Assembly (NCBI RefSeq): GCF_002873395.1
Contig: NZ_MCUV01000068.1
Span: forward strand, 1-64,000
DNA length: 64,000 nt
Source: Vibrio sp. 10N.286.49.B3
GTDB lineage: Bacteria > Pseudomonadota > Gammaproteobacteria > Enterobacterales > Vibrionaceae
Direction of reading: 5' to 3'
The notes beneath the pieces are model-generated. The model was not told the origin of the DNA. It worked only from the letters and a program-made list of their open reading frames with translations, and ran no database searches. This document shows, one piece after another, positions 1 through 8,951 of the stretch. The position numbers and the translations under genes are program-made. How positions within the stretch are numbered: position 1 is the first letter of the stretch; each line of letters starts with the position of its first letter.

Positions 1-37
1 GAGAGGTGTGAGAGTTCAAGTCTCTCCGACCGCACCA
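1..37 (+). tRNA. tRNA-Leu, 3' part only
   Basis: This is the 3' part of a leucine tRNA cut by the window edge: the end of the variable arm, the T arm, the acceptor strand and an encoded CCA. It is identical to positions 267-303 of the complete tRNA-Leu downstream, so it is very probably a second copy of the same UAG-anticodon gene. The anticodon itself is outside the window. Confidence 0.9.
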
Positions 38-74
38 TCATTCCTTTATGGAATCGATTCGTAAGAATCCCTGT

Positions 75-149
75 TGGGCTATCGCCAAGCGGTAAGGCAC
101 TGGCTTTTGATGCCAGCATTCCCTGGTTCGAATCCAGGTAGCCCAGCCA
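75..149 (+). tRNA. tRNA-Gln (anticodon UUG)
   Basis: A 75-base cloverleaf. The acceptor TGGGCTA pairs with TAGCCCA, followed by G and an encoded CCA. The anticodon stem CTGGC/GCCAG encloses TTTTGAT with anticodon TTG, and the T arm contains GGTTCGAATCC. It lies between two identical tRNA-Leu copies, probably in one precursor transcript. E. coli also has a Gln/Met/Leu tRNA cluster close to ubiF, so the position agrees with the neighbourhood. Confidence 0.96.
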
Positions 150-218
150 CTATACAACGTTATATTGAAATACCAATATCGATATAACTATACTCTTCGC
201 TAGAGTAAAAGCTTTGCT

Positions 219-303
219 GCGGTCGTGGCGGAATTGGTAGACGCACCAGATTTAGGTTCTGGCGCCGAGAGGTGTGAGAGTTCAAGTCTCTCCGACCGCA
301 CCA
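219..303 (+). tRNA. tRNA-Leu (anticodon UAG)
   Basis: A class II (long variable arm) tRNA of 85 bases including encoded CCA. The acceptor GCGGTCG pairs with CGACCGC. The anticodon stem CCAGA/TCTGG encloses TTTAGGT with anticodon TAG. It is the last gene of the tRNA cluster, directly ahead of an intrinsic terminator. Confidence 0.96.
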
Positions 304-311
304 TCATTTAG

Positions 312-343
312 AAACCCAGCTTTTTAGCTGGGTTTTCTTTTTT
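312..343 (+). terminator. Intrinsic terminator of the tRNA cluster
   Basis: Ten-base-pair stem AAACCCAGCT / AGCTGGGTTT with a TTTT loop, followed by a T-rich tract. It starts 9 bases after the tRNA-Leu CCA. Confidence 0.9.
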
Positions 344-445
344 CTGGATTTGGTATCAGTGTCACGCTTAATCCTTTATCTCCCCTCTCTTCATTTCTTT
401 TTTTATTAGACAATACTATCCACACTCACTTAATTGTATTGTTCT

Positions 446-1486
446 ATGAATTATCTTCCTCTAACGATTGGTTGCTATACCGATAGCCCGAGTTCAAGCC
501 AAGGGATCTACAGTGTTCAATTTGACTTGAGTCGTGGTGAATTGTCTAAACTCACACTCATACAGCCTTGCCGAAACCCTTCTTTTGTCATCACAACACC
601 ATCAGGCTTATACGCAATCTCTGAAGTTGCTCAAGCGGCTAAACCAAAGCTTGCTTATTTAGCGGCGAATAAAGAATGGGAAAAGTGTCAAGCAATGCCA
701 ATATCTGGTGATCACCCTTGCCATATCGCTATCGATCACAATAAAAAGTACATTATCACTTCGCAATATAGCTCAGGAAACATCAATATTTTTACGCTCG
801 ACATAAATGGGCAAATAGATAAACCATTAATAACTATCCAATCGGCGGGTAGCGGAGCACATTTAACTCGCCAAACGCAACCACATGCTCACCAATGCGT
901 CTTCCTTCGCTCTTTGCCACAGTTCGTTATGGTAGATTTAGGCTCAGACAGCATAAATTTTTATTGTTTTGATGAAGAGCAAGATGAGTTTTTAACCAAG
1001 CCAATACAACGCCTGCAAGTACCACCAGGTCGAGGACCTCGTCATTTAGTCTTTAATCATCTTGAAACGATGGCTTATGTGGTGTGTGAATTGTCCGAAA
1101 CCATTTTAGTCTTAGCTAAAAAGTTTGATCAGTGGGTTATTATTCAAGAAGTGGATGCACTACCTAATGAGGAAAAAGGTGAAGCGACTGCAGCTATTAA
1201 ACTTTCTCCTGATGAAAAATTTCTTTATGTCTCATCCCGCCATCAATCAAAAATCAGTTGCTTTGCCATTGTACCTCAAACCCAGCAGCTTGATTTTATC
1301 GCGGCTTACTCTACACAAGGTGAATTTCCTCGCGACTTTTTAATTACCAACGATGGTCAATGGGTAATTGCAGCCAATCAGCATTCAAATAACCTCACCA
1401 GTTTTAAACGTAATATTGATAGTGGCGAATTAGCCTTCACCGGTAACAGTATAAGTTTAGGTGCGCCAGTTTGTATTAGCGGTTAA
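446..1486 (+). CDS. Lactonase-family beta-propeller protein (6-phosphogluconolactonase YbhE-like)
   Basis: A 346-residue protein of the lactonase/YbhE seven-bladed beta-propeller family. It opens with LTIGCYTDSPSSSQGIY and carries family blocks such as HPCHIAID, QPHAHQCVF, GRGPRHLVF and EFPRDFLI. E. coli members hydrolyse 6-phosphogluconolactone in the pentose phosphate pathway; other members act on different lactones, so the substrate is inferred. No signal peptide is visible, suggesting a cytoplasmic enzyme. An in-frame TTG at 434 would add four residues. ATG 446 matches the family start better, though neither start has a clear ribosome binding site. It stands alone between the tRNA terminator and the efflux pair. 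Confidence 0.8.
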   Translation: MNYLPLTIGCYTDSPSSSQGIYSVQFDLSRGELSKLTLIQPCRNPSFVITTPSGLYAISEVAQAAKPKLAYLAANKEWEKCQAMPISGDHPCHIAIDHNKKYIITSQYSSGNINIFTLDINGQIDKPLITIQSAGSGAHLTRQTQPHAHQCVFLRSLPQFVMVDLGSDSINFYCFDEEQDEFLTKPIQRLQVPPGRGPRHLVFNHLETMAYVVCELSETILVLAKKFDQWVIIQEVDALPNEEKGEATAAIKLSPDEKFLYVSSRHQSKISCFAIVPQTQQLDFIAAYSTQGEFPRDFLITNDGQWVIAANQHSNNLTSFKRNIDSGELAFTGNSISLGAPVCISG

Positions 1487-1653
1487 TAAAGCGTGTTGAA
1501 CTAGCTTTATCACAACATAGCATTCCTTCTACTCAATTAACGTAGAAGGAATTAGCAACACTTAAAAATGGATTTTTAGCTTTCAGATCATTTGATTGTT
1601 CAAATATTTAAAAGTTCTACACTGATCACGTAATTGAACTCTTGGACAAGATA

Positions 1654-2679
1654 ATGAGCGACGATAAAATAATCCCCCCTTCTTTTAAATCAAAACTAAC
1701 TAAATTCTTTTTCTTTCTCGTCTGTATCTCTATTTTTTCGACCATGCTTTGGTCATGGAAGTTTGCAGATGGGCACCCAAGTACAGAAGATGCCTATGTA
1801 CGAGCTAAAATTCTCTCTGTTGCTCCTCAAGTTCAAGGTCAGGTTGTTTCTGTCGATATCCGAGATTTTCAGGTCGTCAACAAAGGTGACTTGCTGCTAA
1901 AAATCGACTCTCGACCTTACTTATTAGCGGTAAAACAAGCAGAAGCAGCTTACCAGTTAGCTGTCCAACAACATGAAGTTGCAGATAAGCAAGTTACTGA
2001 AGCTGTCGCGGGATTAGATGCTGCGCGCTCAAATTTGACTGAATCTCAACTAGAGTACAAACGTATTCATTCTCTAGTAAAACGTAAGTTATCGTCAGAA
2101 CAAGATCTTGATACTGCAAGAAACAAGCTTGCAAATGCACAAGCTAACTTAGAGCAATCACGTGCCACGGTAGAGAAAACGATCGCAAACCGTGGTAAAG
2201 AAGGAGCAGAAGCCGCGATTGTTCAACAAGCTGCCGCTCAACTTGCTCAAGCAGAATTAAATCTAAGTTATACCGATATCACCTCACCAGTTGATGGTAT
2301 TGCAGGTGAAATAAATACGCATAACGGATCCATTATTAGTATTGGACAGACTCTATTTCCAGTCATTATTAAAGACAGCTACTGGATAAGAGCAAATTTT
2401 AAAGAAACTGATTTAACACACATCAAACCAGGCATGAAGGCTGAAGTTGTCATCGATATGTATCCAGATGTTGTCTGGCAAGCATCCATAGAGCAGCTTT
2501 CTCCAGCAAGTGGGACTTCTTTCTCATTAATGCCATCTGAAAATGCAACAGGTAACTGGGTAAAAATCAAACAGCGATTCCCTATTCGATTAGCATTAGA
2601 AGTGCCAGAAGGTGCACCACAACTACGTGTAGGAGCAAGTGCAGAAGTTACTGTTGACCTACAAAGTTACGCACAATGA
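1654..2679 (+). CDS. HlyD/EmrA-type membrane fusion protein of a multidrug efflux pump
   Basis: A 341-residue periplasmic adaptor. One N-terminal membrane segment (about residues 18-36) is followed by a biotinyl-lipoyl half-motif (AYVRAKILSVAPQVQGQVV), a long alpha-helical hairpin rich in Ala and Gln, the second lipoyl half (LSYTDITSPVDGIAGEI) and a beta-barrel. This is the EmrA/HlyD_D23 architecture linking an inner-membrane pump to an outer-membrane channel. The stop codon overlaps the MFS gene start (ATGA), so the two are translationally coupled. ATG 1654 is chosen over an in-frame TTG at 1642. No regulator or TolC-like gene is adjacent, and the substrates are unknown. Confidence 0.88.
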   Translation: MSDDKIIPPSFKSKLTKFFFFLVCISIFSTMLWSWKFADGHPSTEDAYVRAKILSVAPQVQGQVVSVDIRDFQVVNKGDLLLKIDSRPYLLAVKQAEAAYQLAVQQHEVADKQVTEAVAGLDAARSNLTESQLEYKRIHSLVKRKLSSEQDLDTARNKLANAQANLEQSRATVEKTIANRGKEGAEAAIVQQAAAQLAQAELNLSYTDITSPVDGIAGEINTHNGSIISIGQTLFPVIIKDSYWIRANFKETDLTHIKPGMKAEVVIDMYPDVVWQASIEQLSPASGTSFSLMPSENATGNWVKIKQRFPIRLALEVPEGAPQLRVGASAEVTVDLQSYAQ

Positions 2680-4163
2680 CCTCTAAAATAGTAGACAACA
2701 AACGAGGGTTAGCCACCTTTGCTGTTATGCTGTCCGCCATCATGGTCTTGATTGATTTAACCGTTGCCAATGTGTCACTTTCTCACATGATGGGGGCACT
2801 TGGTGCCACGGCAGATCAAATCACATGGGTGTTAACTGGCTATAGTATGGCCGAAGCGATATTTATTCCAATGACAAGCTTCTGGGTATCACGCTTTGGT
2901 GTGCGCAAAGTCATACTTGTCTCTGTGATAGGTTTTATTATTGCGAGCGCTTTATGTGGACAAGCTAACTCTCTCAACGAAATGGTGATATTCCGTATTA
3001 TACAAGGCGCTTTTGGTGCCTCTGTTATCCCATTAGCACAATCAACATTAGTGCAGCTTTACCCTGGAGAACAAAAAGGGAAAGCAATGGCAATATTCTC
3101 TATCGGTATCTTGCTTGGTCCTATTCTTGGTCCTGTGGTCGGTGGTTTAATTACCGATAATATGAGTTGGCGTTGGATATTCTACATAAACTTACCTTTT
3201 GGTTTAATTTGCACCACGCTTATTTATCGCTATATCCATATTAATAATAAATCAAAACCAAGCTTTGATTGGTGGATTATTGGTTATATGGCCCTTGGGG
3301 TTGGTGCTTTACAGTTTTTCTTAGATAAAGGTAATGAAGAGGATTGGTTGAATTCTCGTATGATCCAAATGGCTATTTTTCTCGCTGCAATTGGATTAAT
3401 TATGTGGGCTTATCGTAGTTGGAAAACGAAAAGTCCAATCGCACCATTATGGCTCTTAAAAGATAAAAATTTGATGGTATCATCGATCTTAATGGCAGTT
3501 GTTTCAATGGCAATGTTTGGGCTAACGACTCAACAACCGATGCTATTGGAGAGTTTACTCAACTACCCAGTATCCACGACTGGACTATTCATGGCACCGC
3601 GCGGGCTTGCATCAGCGGCTATGCTATTATTAGTGATTAAGCTCAACCCTCAGTTCGATCCAAGACTCAAAATTGTATTTGGGCTAAGTTGTATTGGGAT
3701 TGGTAGCTACTTTATGACCCAGTATTCGCTAAATATTGATGCATTTTGGATCATTATGCCAAGCATGCTTCAAGGGGTTGGGCTAGGATTAACCTTTTCC
3801 ACCTTATCGACCTTAGCTTATTTAACGGTACCTAAAGAGCAATCTGTTGCCGCAGCGAGTATTTATAATCTCTTTCGTACTATTGGTAGTTCATTTGGGA
3901 TCTCTATTGCAACCACATTTCAGTATCGAGATGGACAACAACAGTGGCATGCTTTAAGTGAAGGGATCAACACGTACAATCCTGTACTAAGAGATTGGGC
4001 TGCCAACCAAGGGTTATCGATTACTGACCCTTTAGCGCTAGAGCAATACCAACAAATGTTACATCAACAATCTCAAATGGTCGCCTATGTTCATACCTTC
4101 CAATTCGTTGGTGTCATGTTTATTATTATGATGCCTATGTTGATTTTTATTCGCTCTAAGTAG
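2676..4163 (+). CDS. EmrB-type MFS drug:H+ antiporter (DHA2 family)
   Basis: A 495-residue major facilitator protein with about 14 hydrophobic helices, the length and layout of the EmrB/QacA (DHA2) group. Family marks include DLTVANVSL in helix 1, the motif A-like SRFGVRKV loop, and GPILGPVVGGLI, the antiporter motif C in helix 5. It should export toxic compounds across the inner membrane with the adaptor encoded just upstream (ATGA overlap). The protein ends in a short basic tail (IFIRSK). A 14-bp hairpin follows at 4201-4236. Confidence 0.9.
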   Translation: MTSKIVDNKRGLATFAVMLSAIMVLIDLTVANVSLSHMMGALGATADQITWVLTGYSMAEAIFIPMTSFWVSRFGVRKVILVSVIGFIIASALCGQANSLNEMVIFRIIQGAFGASVIPLAQSTLVQLYPGEQKGKAMAIFSIGILLGPILGPVVGGLITDNMSWRWIFYINLPFGLICTTLIYRYIHINNKSKPSFDWWIIGYMALGVGALQFFLDKGNEEDWLNSRMIQMAIFLAAIGLIMWAYRSWKTKSPIAPLWLLKDKNLMVSSILMAVVSMAMFGLTTQQPMLLESLLNYPVSTTGLFMAPRGLASAAMLLLVIKLNPQFDPRLKIVFGLSCIGIGSYFMTQYSLNIDAFWIIMPSMLQGVGLGLTFSTLSTLAYLTVPKEQSVAAASIYNLFRTIGSSFGISIATTFQYRDGQQQWHALSEGINTYNPVLRDWAANQGLSITDPLALEQYQQMLHQQSQMVAYVHTFQFVGVMFIIMMPMLIFIRSK

Positions 4164-4200
4164 CAATGAATATCCGCTGTATATAATCCTTTTCGCGATA

Positions 4201-4236
4201 TGTTTATAAATAGGTAGGGAAGCCTATTTATAAACA
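4201..4236. repeat. Perfect 14-bp intergenic hairpin
   Basis: The arms TGTTTATAAATAGG (4201-4214) and CCTATTTATAAACA (4223-4236) are perfectly complementary around an 8-base loop. There is no T-run on either side, so it is not a classical terminator. It lies between the convergent emrB-like and ubiF genes. Its core AATAGG/CCTATT recurs in other intergenic hairpins of this window. Confidence 0.7.
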
Positions 4237-4277
4237 CCTTCAACGGCTAGTAAATCAAACCTATTTTAAGTGTATCG

Positions 4278-5435
4278 TTATTTCAAACCTAACGCATACT
4301 TAAGCACTTGTTTTTTAATTGGTCCTGAATTTTCAGCCAACTTTAGCGCGATATTACGAGCTAGCTTCATCGGCAAGATATTGTTACTAAAGGTTTTATA
4401 AAACAAGTCCATTCCGCTTTGCATCAATAAGTTATCTGCGCGTCTTAGCTTTTGATATTGTGCAACTTGCTCTTCTTCTAATTGACCTTGCGCTGAGGAT
4501 ACAGCTAATAGTGCCGCGACATCTTTAAAGCCTAAATTGACACCCTGCCCTGCTAACGGGTTGATAGTATGCGCAGAATCACCAACCAAAACACATCGAG
4601 AACGATAATATTGCTGAGCATGACGGCGTGTTAAAGGAAAAGAACCATGGTTAAGCACTTTAATATCACCCAATTCAGGCGGAAAATGAGCAAGGATTTC
4701 TTCGCGTAGCTGCTGAGCTGACATCAAACTTAACTGTTTTATTCTCTTTGGTGAGTCATACCACACCAAAGAAGCCTGCTGACCACACAAAGGAAGAAAT
4801 GAGCGTGGACCACTTGGCGTAAATTGCTGCCAGGTAATATCTTGCTGCTGACATTCAGTTTCCACATGAATCAACATACAATGCTGACGATAATCCCATG
4901 CCGTGATCCCAATCCCCGCTTCAGCTCTAACCTTCGAATTGGCACCATCAGCGCCAACCACCCAAAGCGCATTAAATTGCTCACCCGACGTTAACGTGAT
5001 TTGATTACTTTCAATGCCATGCATCGTGCTTTCTAGCTGATCTGGACAAAATAATGTCAGGTTGTCATAGCTTGTCATTTGTTGCCATAAACCCAGTTGA
5101 ATGACTCGGTTTTCAACAATATAGCCTAACTGAGCAAGTTGAATATCATCGGCATTAAATCGCGTTCGACAATCAGGGTGATCCCAGGTTTCCAAACGCT
5201 TATATGGGCATACTCTCATTGCTTCTATCGCCGACCATGCCCCTAATTCCTCTAGTAAACTAACTGAGGTTTGAGAGATCGCTGAAACTCGAATATCCAT
5301 CGCCTGCTCAGCTTCAAACGCTTTTGGTGCAGCGCCTTCAACTAGTGCGACGGTTTTTCCCTGTTTTGCAAAACCGATCGCTATGGCTGCACCGACCATA
5401 CCACCACCAATTACCGCTACATCAAACTGTTTCAT
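4278..5435 (-). CDS. ubiF: 2-octaprenyl-3-methyl-6-methoxy-1,4-benzoquinol hydroxylase
   Basis: A 385-residue FAD-dependent monooxygenase of the UbiH/UbiF/VisC group, acting in ubiquinone ring hydroxylation. The FAD dinucleotide fold is at the N terminus (VIGGGMVG, residues 8-15). The family block RVSAISQTS and the second FAD motif GDSAHTINPLAGQG, about residue 286, are intact. It is assigned to UbiF rather than a paralogue because it is divergent from miaB and close to a Gln/Leu tRNA cluster, as in E. coli. The start is ATG 5435, and the 255-base gap to miaB must hold both promoters. Confidence 0.9.
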   Translation of the reverse strand: MKQFDVAVIGGGMVGAAIAIGFAKQGKTVALVEGAAPKAFEAEQAMDIRVSAISQTSVSLLEELGAWSAIEAMRVCPYKRLETWDHPDCRTRFNADDIQLAQLGYIVENRVIQLGLWQQMTSYDNLTLFCPDQLESTMHGIESNQITLTSGEQFNALWVVGADGANSKVRAEAGIGITAWDYRQHCMLIHVETECQQQDITWQQFTPSGPRSFLPLCGQQASLVWYDSPKRIKQLSLMSAQQLREEILAHFPPELGDIKVLNHGSFPLTRRHAQQYYRSRCVLVGDSAHTINPLAGQGVNLGFKDVAALLAVSSAQGQLEEEQVAQYQKLRRADNLLMQSGMDLFYKTFSNNILPMKLARNIALKLAENSGPIKKQVLKYALGLK

Positions 5436-5583
5436 CGCACCAACTTCATCATCTTGATTTTTACTTGTTTTTTATTGTACGTTTTGCATCAGCAATTGAG
5501 AAATGATTTCCTTCTGATCATTAACTTCCCTTTATCGATAGTGTTAAAGTCAAGACACTAGGCAAGAGATTTCGGTTGATCAC

Positions 5584-5612
5584 TAGTCAGTTGAGATCGA
5601 AACCAGTACAAT
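5584..5612 (+). promoter_or_regulatory. Candidate sigma-70 promoter of miaB
   Basis: A -10-like TACAAT (5607-5612) lies 17 bases after a weak -35-like TAGTCA (5584-5589), about 80 bases upstream of the miaB start. It is a by-eye match only. Confidence 0.35.
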
Positions 5613-5690
5613 ACGCCGCTTGCCGTGATGGCACAAAGATTCACAGGGCATTTGCTCCCTTAATTTAAACTAACGATCGAGCGAAACAAG

Positions 5691-7115
5691 ATGAGTAAGA
5701 AACTGCTAATTAAAACCTGGGGTTGTCAGATGAATGAATATGATTCATCTAAAATGGCCGACCTGCTTAATGCCGCTAATGGTTATGAATTAACAGAAAT
5801 ACCAGAGGAAGCAGATGTACTACTACTGAACACCTGTTCGATCCGTGAAAAAGCACAAGAAAAAGTTTTCCACCAGCTTGGCCGATGGAAAACGCTAAAA
5901 GATAAAAAAGAAGGCGTTGTTATCGGCGTTGGTGGTTGTGTTGCGACTCAAGAAGGCGACCATATTCGTCAACGTGCACCGTTTGTTGACGTTATTTTTG
6001 GCCCACAAACACTGCACCGTCTCCCTGAAATGATCAAATCATCACTTTCAAATGAAAAGCCAGTGATGGACATTTCTTTCCCTGAAATTGAAAAGTTCGA
6101 TAACTTGCCAGAGCCTCGTGCTGAAGGTGCAACTGCGTTCGTTTCAATTATGGAAGGCTGTTCAAAGTACTGTACTTACTGCGTTGTACCTTACACGCGC
6201 GGTGAAGAAGTAAGCCGCCCAATGGATGACGTTCTATATGAAGTTGCTCAGCTTGCCGCTCAAGGTGTGCGTGAAGTTAACCTACTAGGTCAAAACGTAA
6301 ATGCTTACCGTGGTCCAACCTACGATGGTGATATCTGTTCATTCGCTGATTTACTGCGCCTTGTTGCTTCTATTGATGGCATTGACCGTATCCGCTTTAC
6401 AACTAGCCACCCGCTAGAGTTCACTGACGATATCGTTGCGGTATACGAAGATACTCCTGAACTGGTAAGCTTCTTACACTTACCAGTACAAAGTGGTTCT
6501 GATCGCATTCTAACCATGATGAAGCGTCCACACACTGCTATCGAATACAAATCAATTATTCGTAAGCTACGTAAAGCGCGCCCAGGTATTCAAATCAGTT
6601 CTGACTTCATTGTTGGCTTCCCTGGTGAAACCGACAAAGATTTCCAAGACACGATGAAACTGATCAAAGATGTTAATTTTGATATGAGTTTCAGCTTCGT
6701 CTTCTCTCCTCGTCCAGGTACACCAGCGGCAGATTACCCGTGTGATGTTCCAGAGCAAGAGAAGAAAGATCGTCTATACGAACTACAACAGACTATCAAC
6801 TCGCAAGCAATGCGCTACTCACGCTACATGTTAGAGACTGAGCAACGTATCCTTGTTGAAGGTCCATCAAAGCGTAACCTAATGGAGCTACGTGGCCGTA
6901 CAGAGAACAGCCGTGTTGTTAACTTTGAAGGTTCTGCTGATCTTATCGGTCAATTCGTTGATGTTAAAATCGTCGACGTATTTGCTAACTCACTACGTGG
7001 TGTATTAGTGCGTACTGAAAAAGAGATGGATTTACGTATTGCAATGACACCAGCAGAAATGATGGAAAAAATGCGTAAAGAGGACGAGCTAGGTGTGGGT
7101 ACTTATACGCCTTAG
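5691..7115 (+). CDS. miaB: tRNA-2-methylthio-N6-dimethylallyladenosine synthase MiaB
   Basis: A radical-SAM methylthiotransferase that converts i6A37 to ms2i6A37 in tRNAs reading UNN codons. The 474 residues show all the expected parts. The N-terminal UPF0004 domain has cluster-binding Cys12, Cys49 and Cys83. The radical-SAM motif CSKYCTYC supplies Cys157, Cys161 and Cys164. A TRAM domain, about residues 378-440, follows. The block [12 protein letters not shown] is typical of the family. The gene is transcribed away from ubiF and is followed by a terminator before the phoH-like gene. Confidence 0.97.
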   Translation: MSKKLLIKTWGCQMNEYDSSKMADLLNAANGYELTEIPEEADVLLLNTCSIREKAQEKVFHQLGRWKTLKDKKEGVVIGVGGCVATQEGDHIRQRAPFVDVIFGPQTLHRLPEMIKSSLSNEKPVMDISFPEIEKFDNLPEPRAEGATAFVSIMEGCSKYCTYCVVPYTRGEEVSRPMDDVLYEVAQLAAQGVREVNLLGQNVNAYRGPTYDGDICSFADLLRLVASIDGIDRIRFTTSHPLEFTDDIVAVYEDTPELVSFLHLPVQSGSDRILTMMKRPHTAIEYKSIIRKLRKARPGIQISSDFIVGFPGETDKDFQDTMKLIKDVNFDMSFSFVFSPRPGTPAADYPCDVPEQEKKDRLYELQQTINSQAMRYSRYMLETEQRILVEGPSKRNLMELRGRTENSRVVNFEGSADLIGQFVDVKIVDVFANSLRGVLVRTEKEMDLRIAMTPAEMMEKMRKEDELGVGTYTP

Positions 7116-7196
7116 TCTCAAAAAATCACTTCGATTGTGATTAGACGTTAAGCCAACGTATTAATCGTCATAAAAGTGCTATAAGATTAAATGAAA

Positions 7197-7225
7197 AGAA
7201 GCCCGATATTCTCGGGCTTTTATTT
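7197..7225 (+). terminator. Intrinsic terminator after miaB
   Basis: Stem AAGCCCGA / TCGGGCTT with a 5-base loop, followed by TTTATTTTATTA. It ends only about 25 bases before the phoH-like start, so it partly separates miaB from ybeZYX-lnt. Confidence 0.85.
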
Positions 7226-7249
7226 TATTAGTCGACAAGAGAGGCAGCC

Positions 7250-8380
7250 TTGAGTAATAAAATTGTAACTCTAGAAATTGACCTAGAACCTTCTGATAAC
7301 CGCCGTTTATCTAGCCTGTGCGGTCCCTTCGATGACAATATTAAGCATTTAGAACGTCGTTTAGGCGTTGAGATCAACCATCGAAATAACTACTTTAGCA
7401 TTGTCGGTAAAGCTTATTCCGCCTCTGCTGCATTGGACATCTTAAAATCACTCTATGTGGATACGGCGCCTGTGCGTGGTAATACACCCGACATTGAACC
7501 TGATCAAGTGCATTTAGCGATTAAAGAATCTGGTGTTTTAGAGCAAACAACAGAGTCCGAAATTGGCTATGGTAAAGAAGTCTTTATCAAAACCAAAAAA
7601 GGCGTCATCAAACCACGTACGCCAAACCAAGCTGAATATCTGGTGAATATCGTTACTCATGATATTACCTTTGGCGTGGGTCCTGCTGGTACTGGTAAAA
7701 CCTATCTTGCTGTTGCCGCTGCTGTTGATGCTTTAGAGCGTCAAGAGATCAGCCGCATTCTACTTACTCGCCCAGCAGTAGAAGCGGGTGAAAAGCTCGG
7801 TTTCTTACCTGGTGACTTAAGCCAGAAAGTCGATCCTTACCTGCGCCCTTTATATGACGCTTTATTTGAAATGCTCGGCTTTGAGCGTGTTGAAAAGCTG
7901 ATTGAACGTAATGTTATTGAAGTCGCACCTTTGGCTTACATGCGTGGTCGTACGTTAAATGATGCGTTTATTATTCTTGATGAAAGCCAAAACACCACGG
8001 TTGAACAAATGAAGATGTTCTTAACCCGTATTGGCTTCAATTCTCGCGCTGTCATTACTGGTGATATTACTCAAATTGATTTACCTCGTGGCGCAAAATC
8101 TGGTTTACGCCATGCCACTGAAGTATTGAGTGACGTCGATGAAATTAGCTTTAACTTTTTCTTAGCCGATGATGTCGTGCGCCACCCAGTGGTTGCTCGT
8201 ATTGTTAATGCCTATGAAAAGTGGGAAGCGAAAGATCTCAAGCAACGTAAAGAGATTGAGCAGCGCCGCCGCCAAGAAAGAGAAAATCAAGTACTGGTTA
8301 ATACTGCTGCCGTGACGCAACAAGTTCAAACTCATTTAGATGCACACACCAATGCATCAAATTCTGAAGAAGGAAAATAA
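7250..8380 (+). CDS. ybeZ: PhoH-like ATPase YbeZ
   Basis: A 376-residue PhoH-family P-loop ATPase. An N-terminal KH-like segment is followed by Walker A GPAGTGKT (residues 144-151) and a Walker B with AFIILDESQNTT. The C-terminal tail is charged (KQRKEIEQRRRQERE). PhoH proteins are linked to RNA metabolism, and YbeZ is a known genetic and physical partner of the rRNA-processing endonuclease YbeY, encoded next with no spacer. The start is TTG 7250, supported by the ribosome binding site AGAGAGG a few bases upstream and by no suitable ATG nearby. Confidence 0.94.
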   Translation: MSNKIVTLEIDLEPSDNRRLSSLCGPFDDNIKHLERRLGVEINHRNNYFSIVGKAYSASAALDILKSLYVDTAPVRGNTPDIEPDQVHLAIKESGVLEQTTESEIGYGKEVFIKTKKGVIKPRTPNQAEYLVNIVTHDITFGVGPAGTGKTYLAVAAAVDALERQEISRILLTRPAVEAGEKLGFLPGDLSQKVDPYLRPLYDALFEMLGFERVEKLIERNVIEVAPLAYMRGRTLNDAFIILDESQNTTVEQMKMFLTRIGFNSRAVITGDITQIDLPRGAKSGLRHATEVLSDVDEISFNFFLADDVVRHPVVARIVNAYEKWEAKDLKQRKEIEQRRRQERENQVLVNTAAVTQQVQTHLDAHTNASNSEEGK

Positions 8381-8851
8381 ATGTCGATTGAACTCGATTT
8401 ACAACTGGCTGTCGATGATGAGTCTGGGTTACCAACCGGTCAAGACATTCAGCAATGGTTAGATAAGGCGATCATTCCTTTTCAAGCACAAGCTGAGTTA
8501 ACGATTCGTATTGTTGATGAGCAAGAAAGCCACCAGCTAAACCTCGATTACCGTGGTAAAGATAAACCAACTAACGTGTTGTCTTTTCCCTTTGAAGCGC
8601 CACCAGGTTTTGATATTGATTTATTAGGCGATTTAATTATTTGTCGCCAAGTGGTTGAAGCTGAGGCAAAAGAGCAAAATAAGCCTTTGCTAGCACACTG
8701 GGCGCATATGGTTGTACATGGCAGCTTACATCTGCTAGGTTATGATCATATTGAGGATGAAGAAGCGGAAGAGATGGAGTCTCTAGAAACGGAAATCATG
8801 CTTGAAATGGGTTATGACGATCCTTACATTAGTGAAAAGATTGAACTTTAA
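8381..8851 (+). CDS. ybeY: Endoribonuclease YbeY (16S rRNA maturation, ribosome quality control)
   Basis: A 156-residue metal-dependent RNase of the UPF0054 family. The zinc motif [11 protein letters not shown] supplies His113, His117 and His123. The conserved block [14 protein letters not shown] and LLGDLIIC are also present. It matures 16S rRNA 3' ends and helps degrade defective 70S ribosomes. The ATG follows the ybeZ stop directly, so the two are probably translated as a coupled pair. Two hairpins follow before corC. Confidence 0.96.
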   Translation: MSIELDLQLAVDDESGLPTGQDIQQWLDKAIIPFQAQAELTIRIVDEQESHQLNLDYRGKDKPTNVLSFPFEAPPGFDIDLLGDLIICRQVVEAEAKEQNKPLLAHWAHMVVHGSLHLLGYDHIEDEEAEEMESLETEIMLEMGYDDPYISEKIEL

Positions 8852-8868
8852 CTATTGATGTTAAGACC

Positions 8869-8904
8869 ATAGCGAAGAGTCTGTTATTAACCACTCTTCG
8901 CTAT
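8869..8904. repeat. Perfect 12-bp inverted repeat between ybeY and corC
   Basis: ATAGCGAAGAGT (8869-8880) pairs with ACTCTTCGCTAT (8893-8904) around a 12-base loop. There is no T-run next to it. It may stabilise or process the polycistronic mRNA. Confidence 0.7.
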
Positions 8905-8913
8905 TACATGTGA

Positions 8914-8943
8914 GCTATCACACATCTGATAGCGTTATTTTTT
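8914..8943 (+). terminator. Weak intrinsic terminator or attenuator between ybeY and corC
   Basis: GCTATCA (8914-8920) pairs with TGATAGC (8927-8933) and is followed by GTTATTTTTTG. The short stem suggests partial termination inside the ybeZ-ybeY-corC-lnt transcript. Confidence 0.55.
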
Positions 8944-8951
8944 GAGTGATC

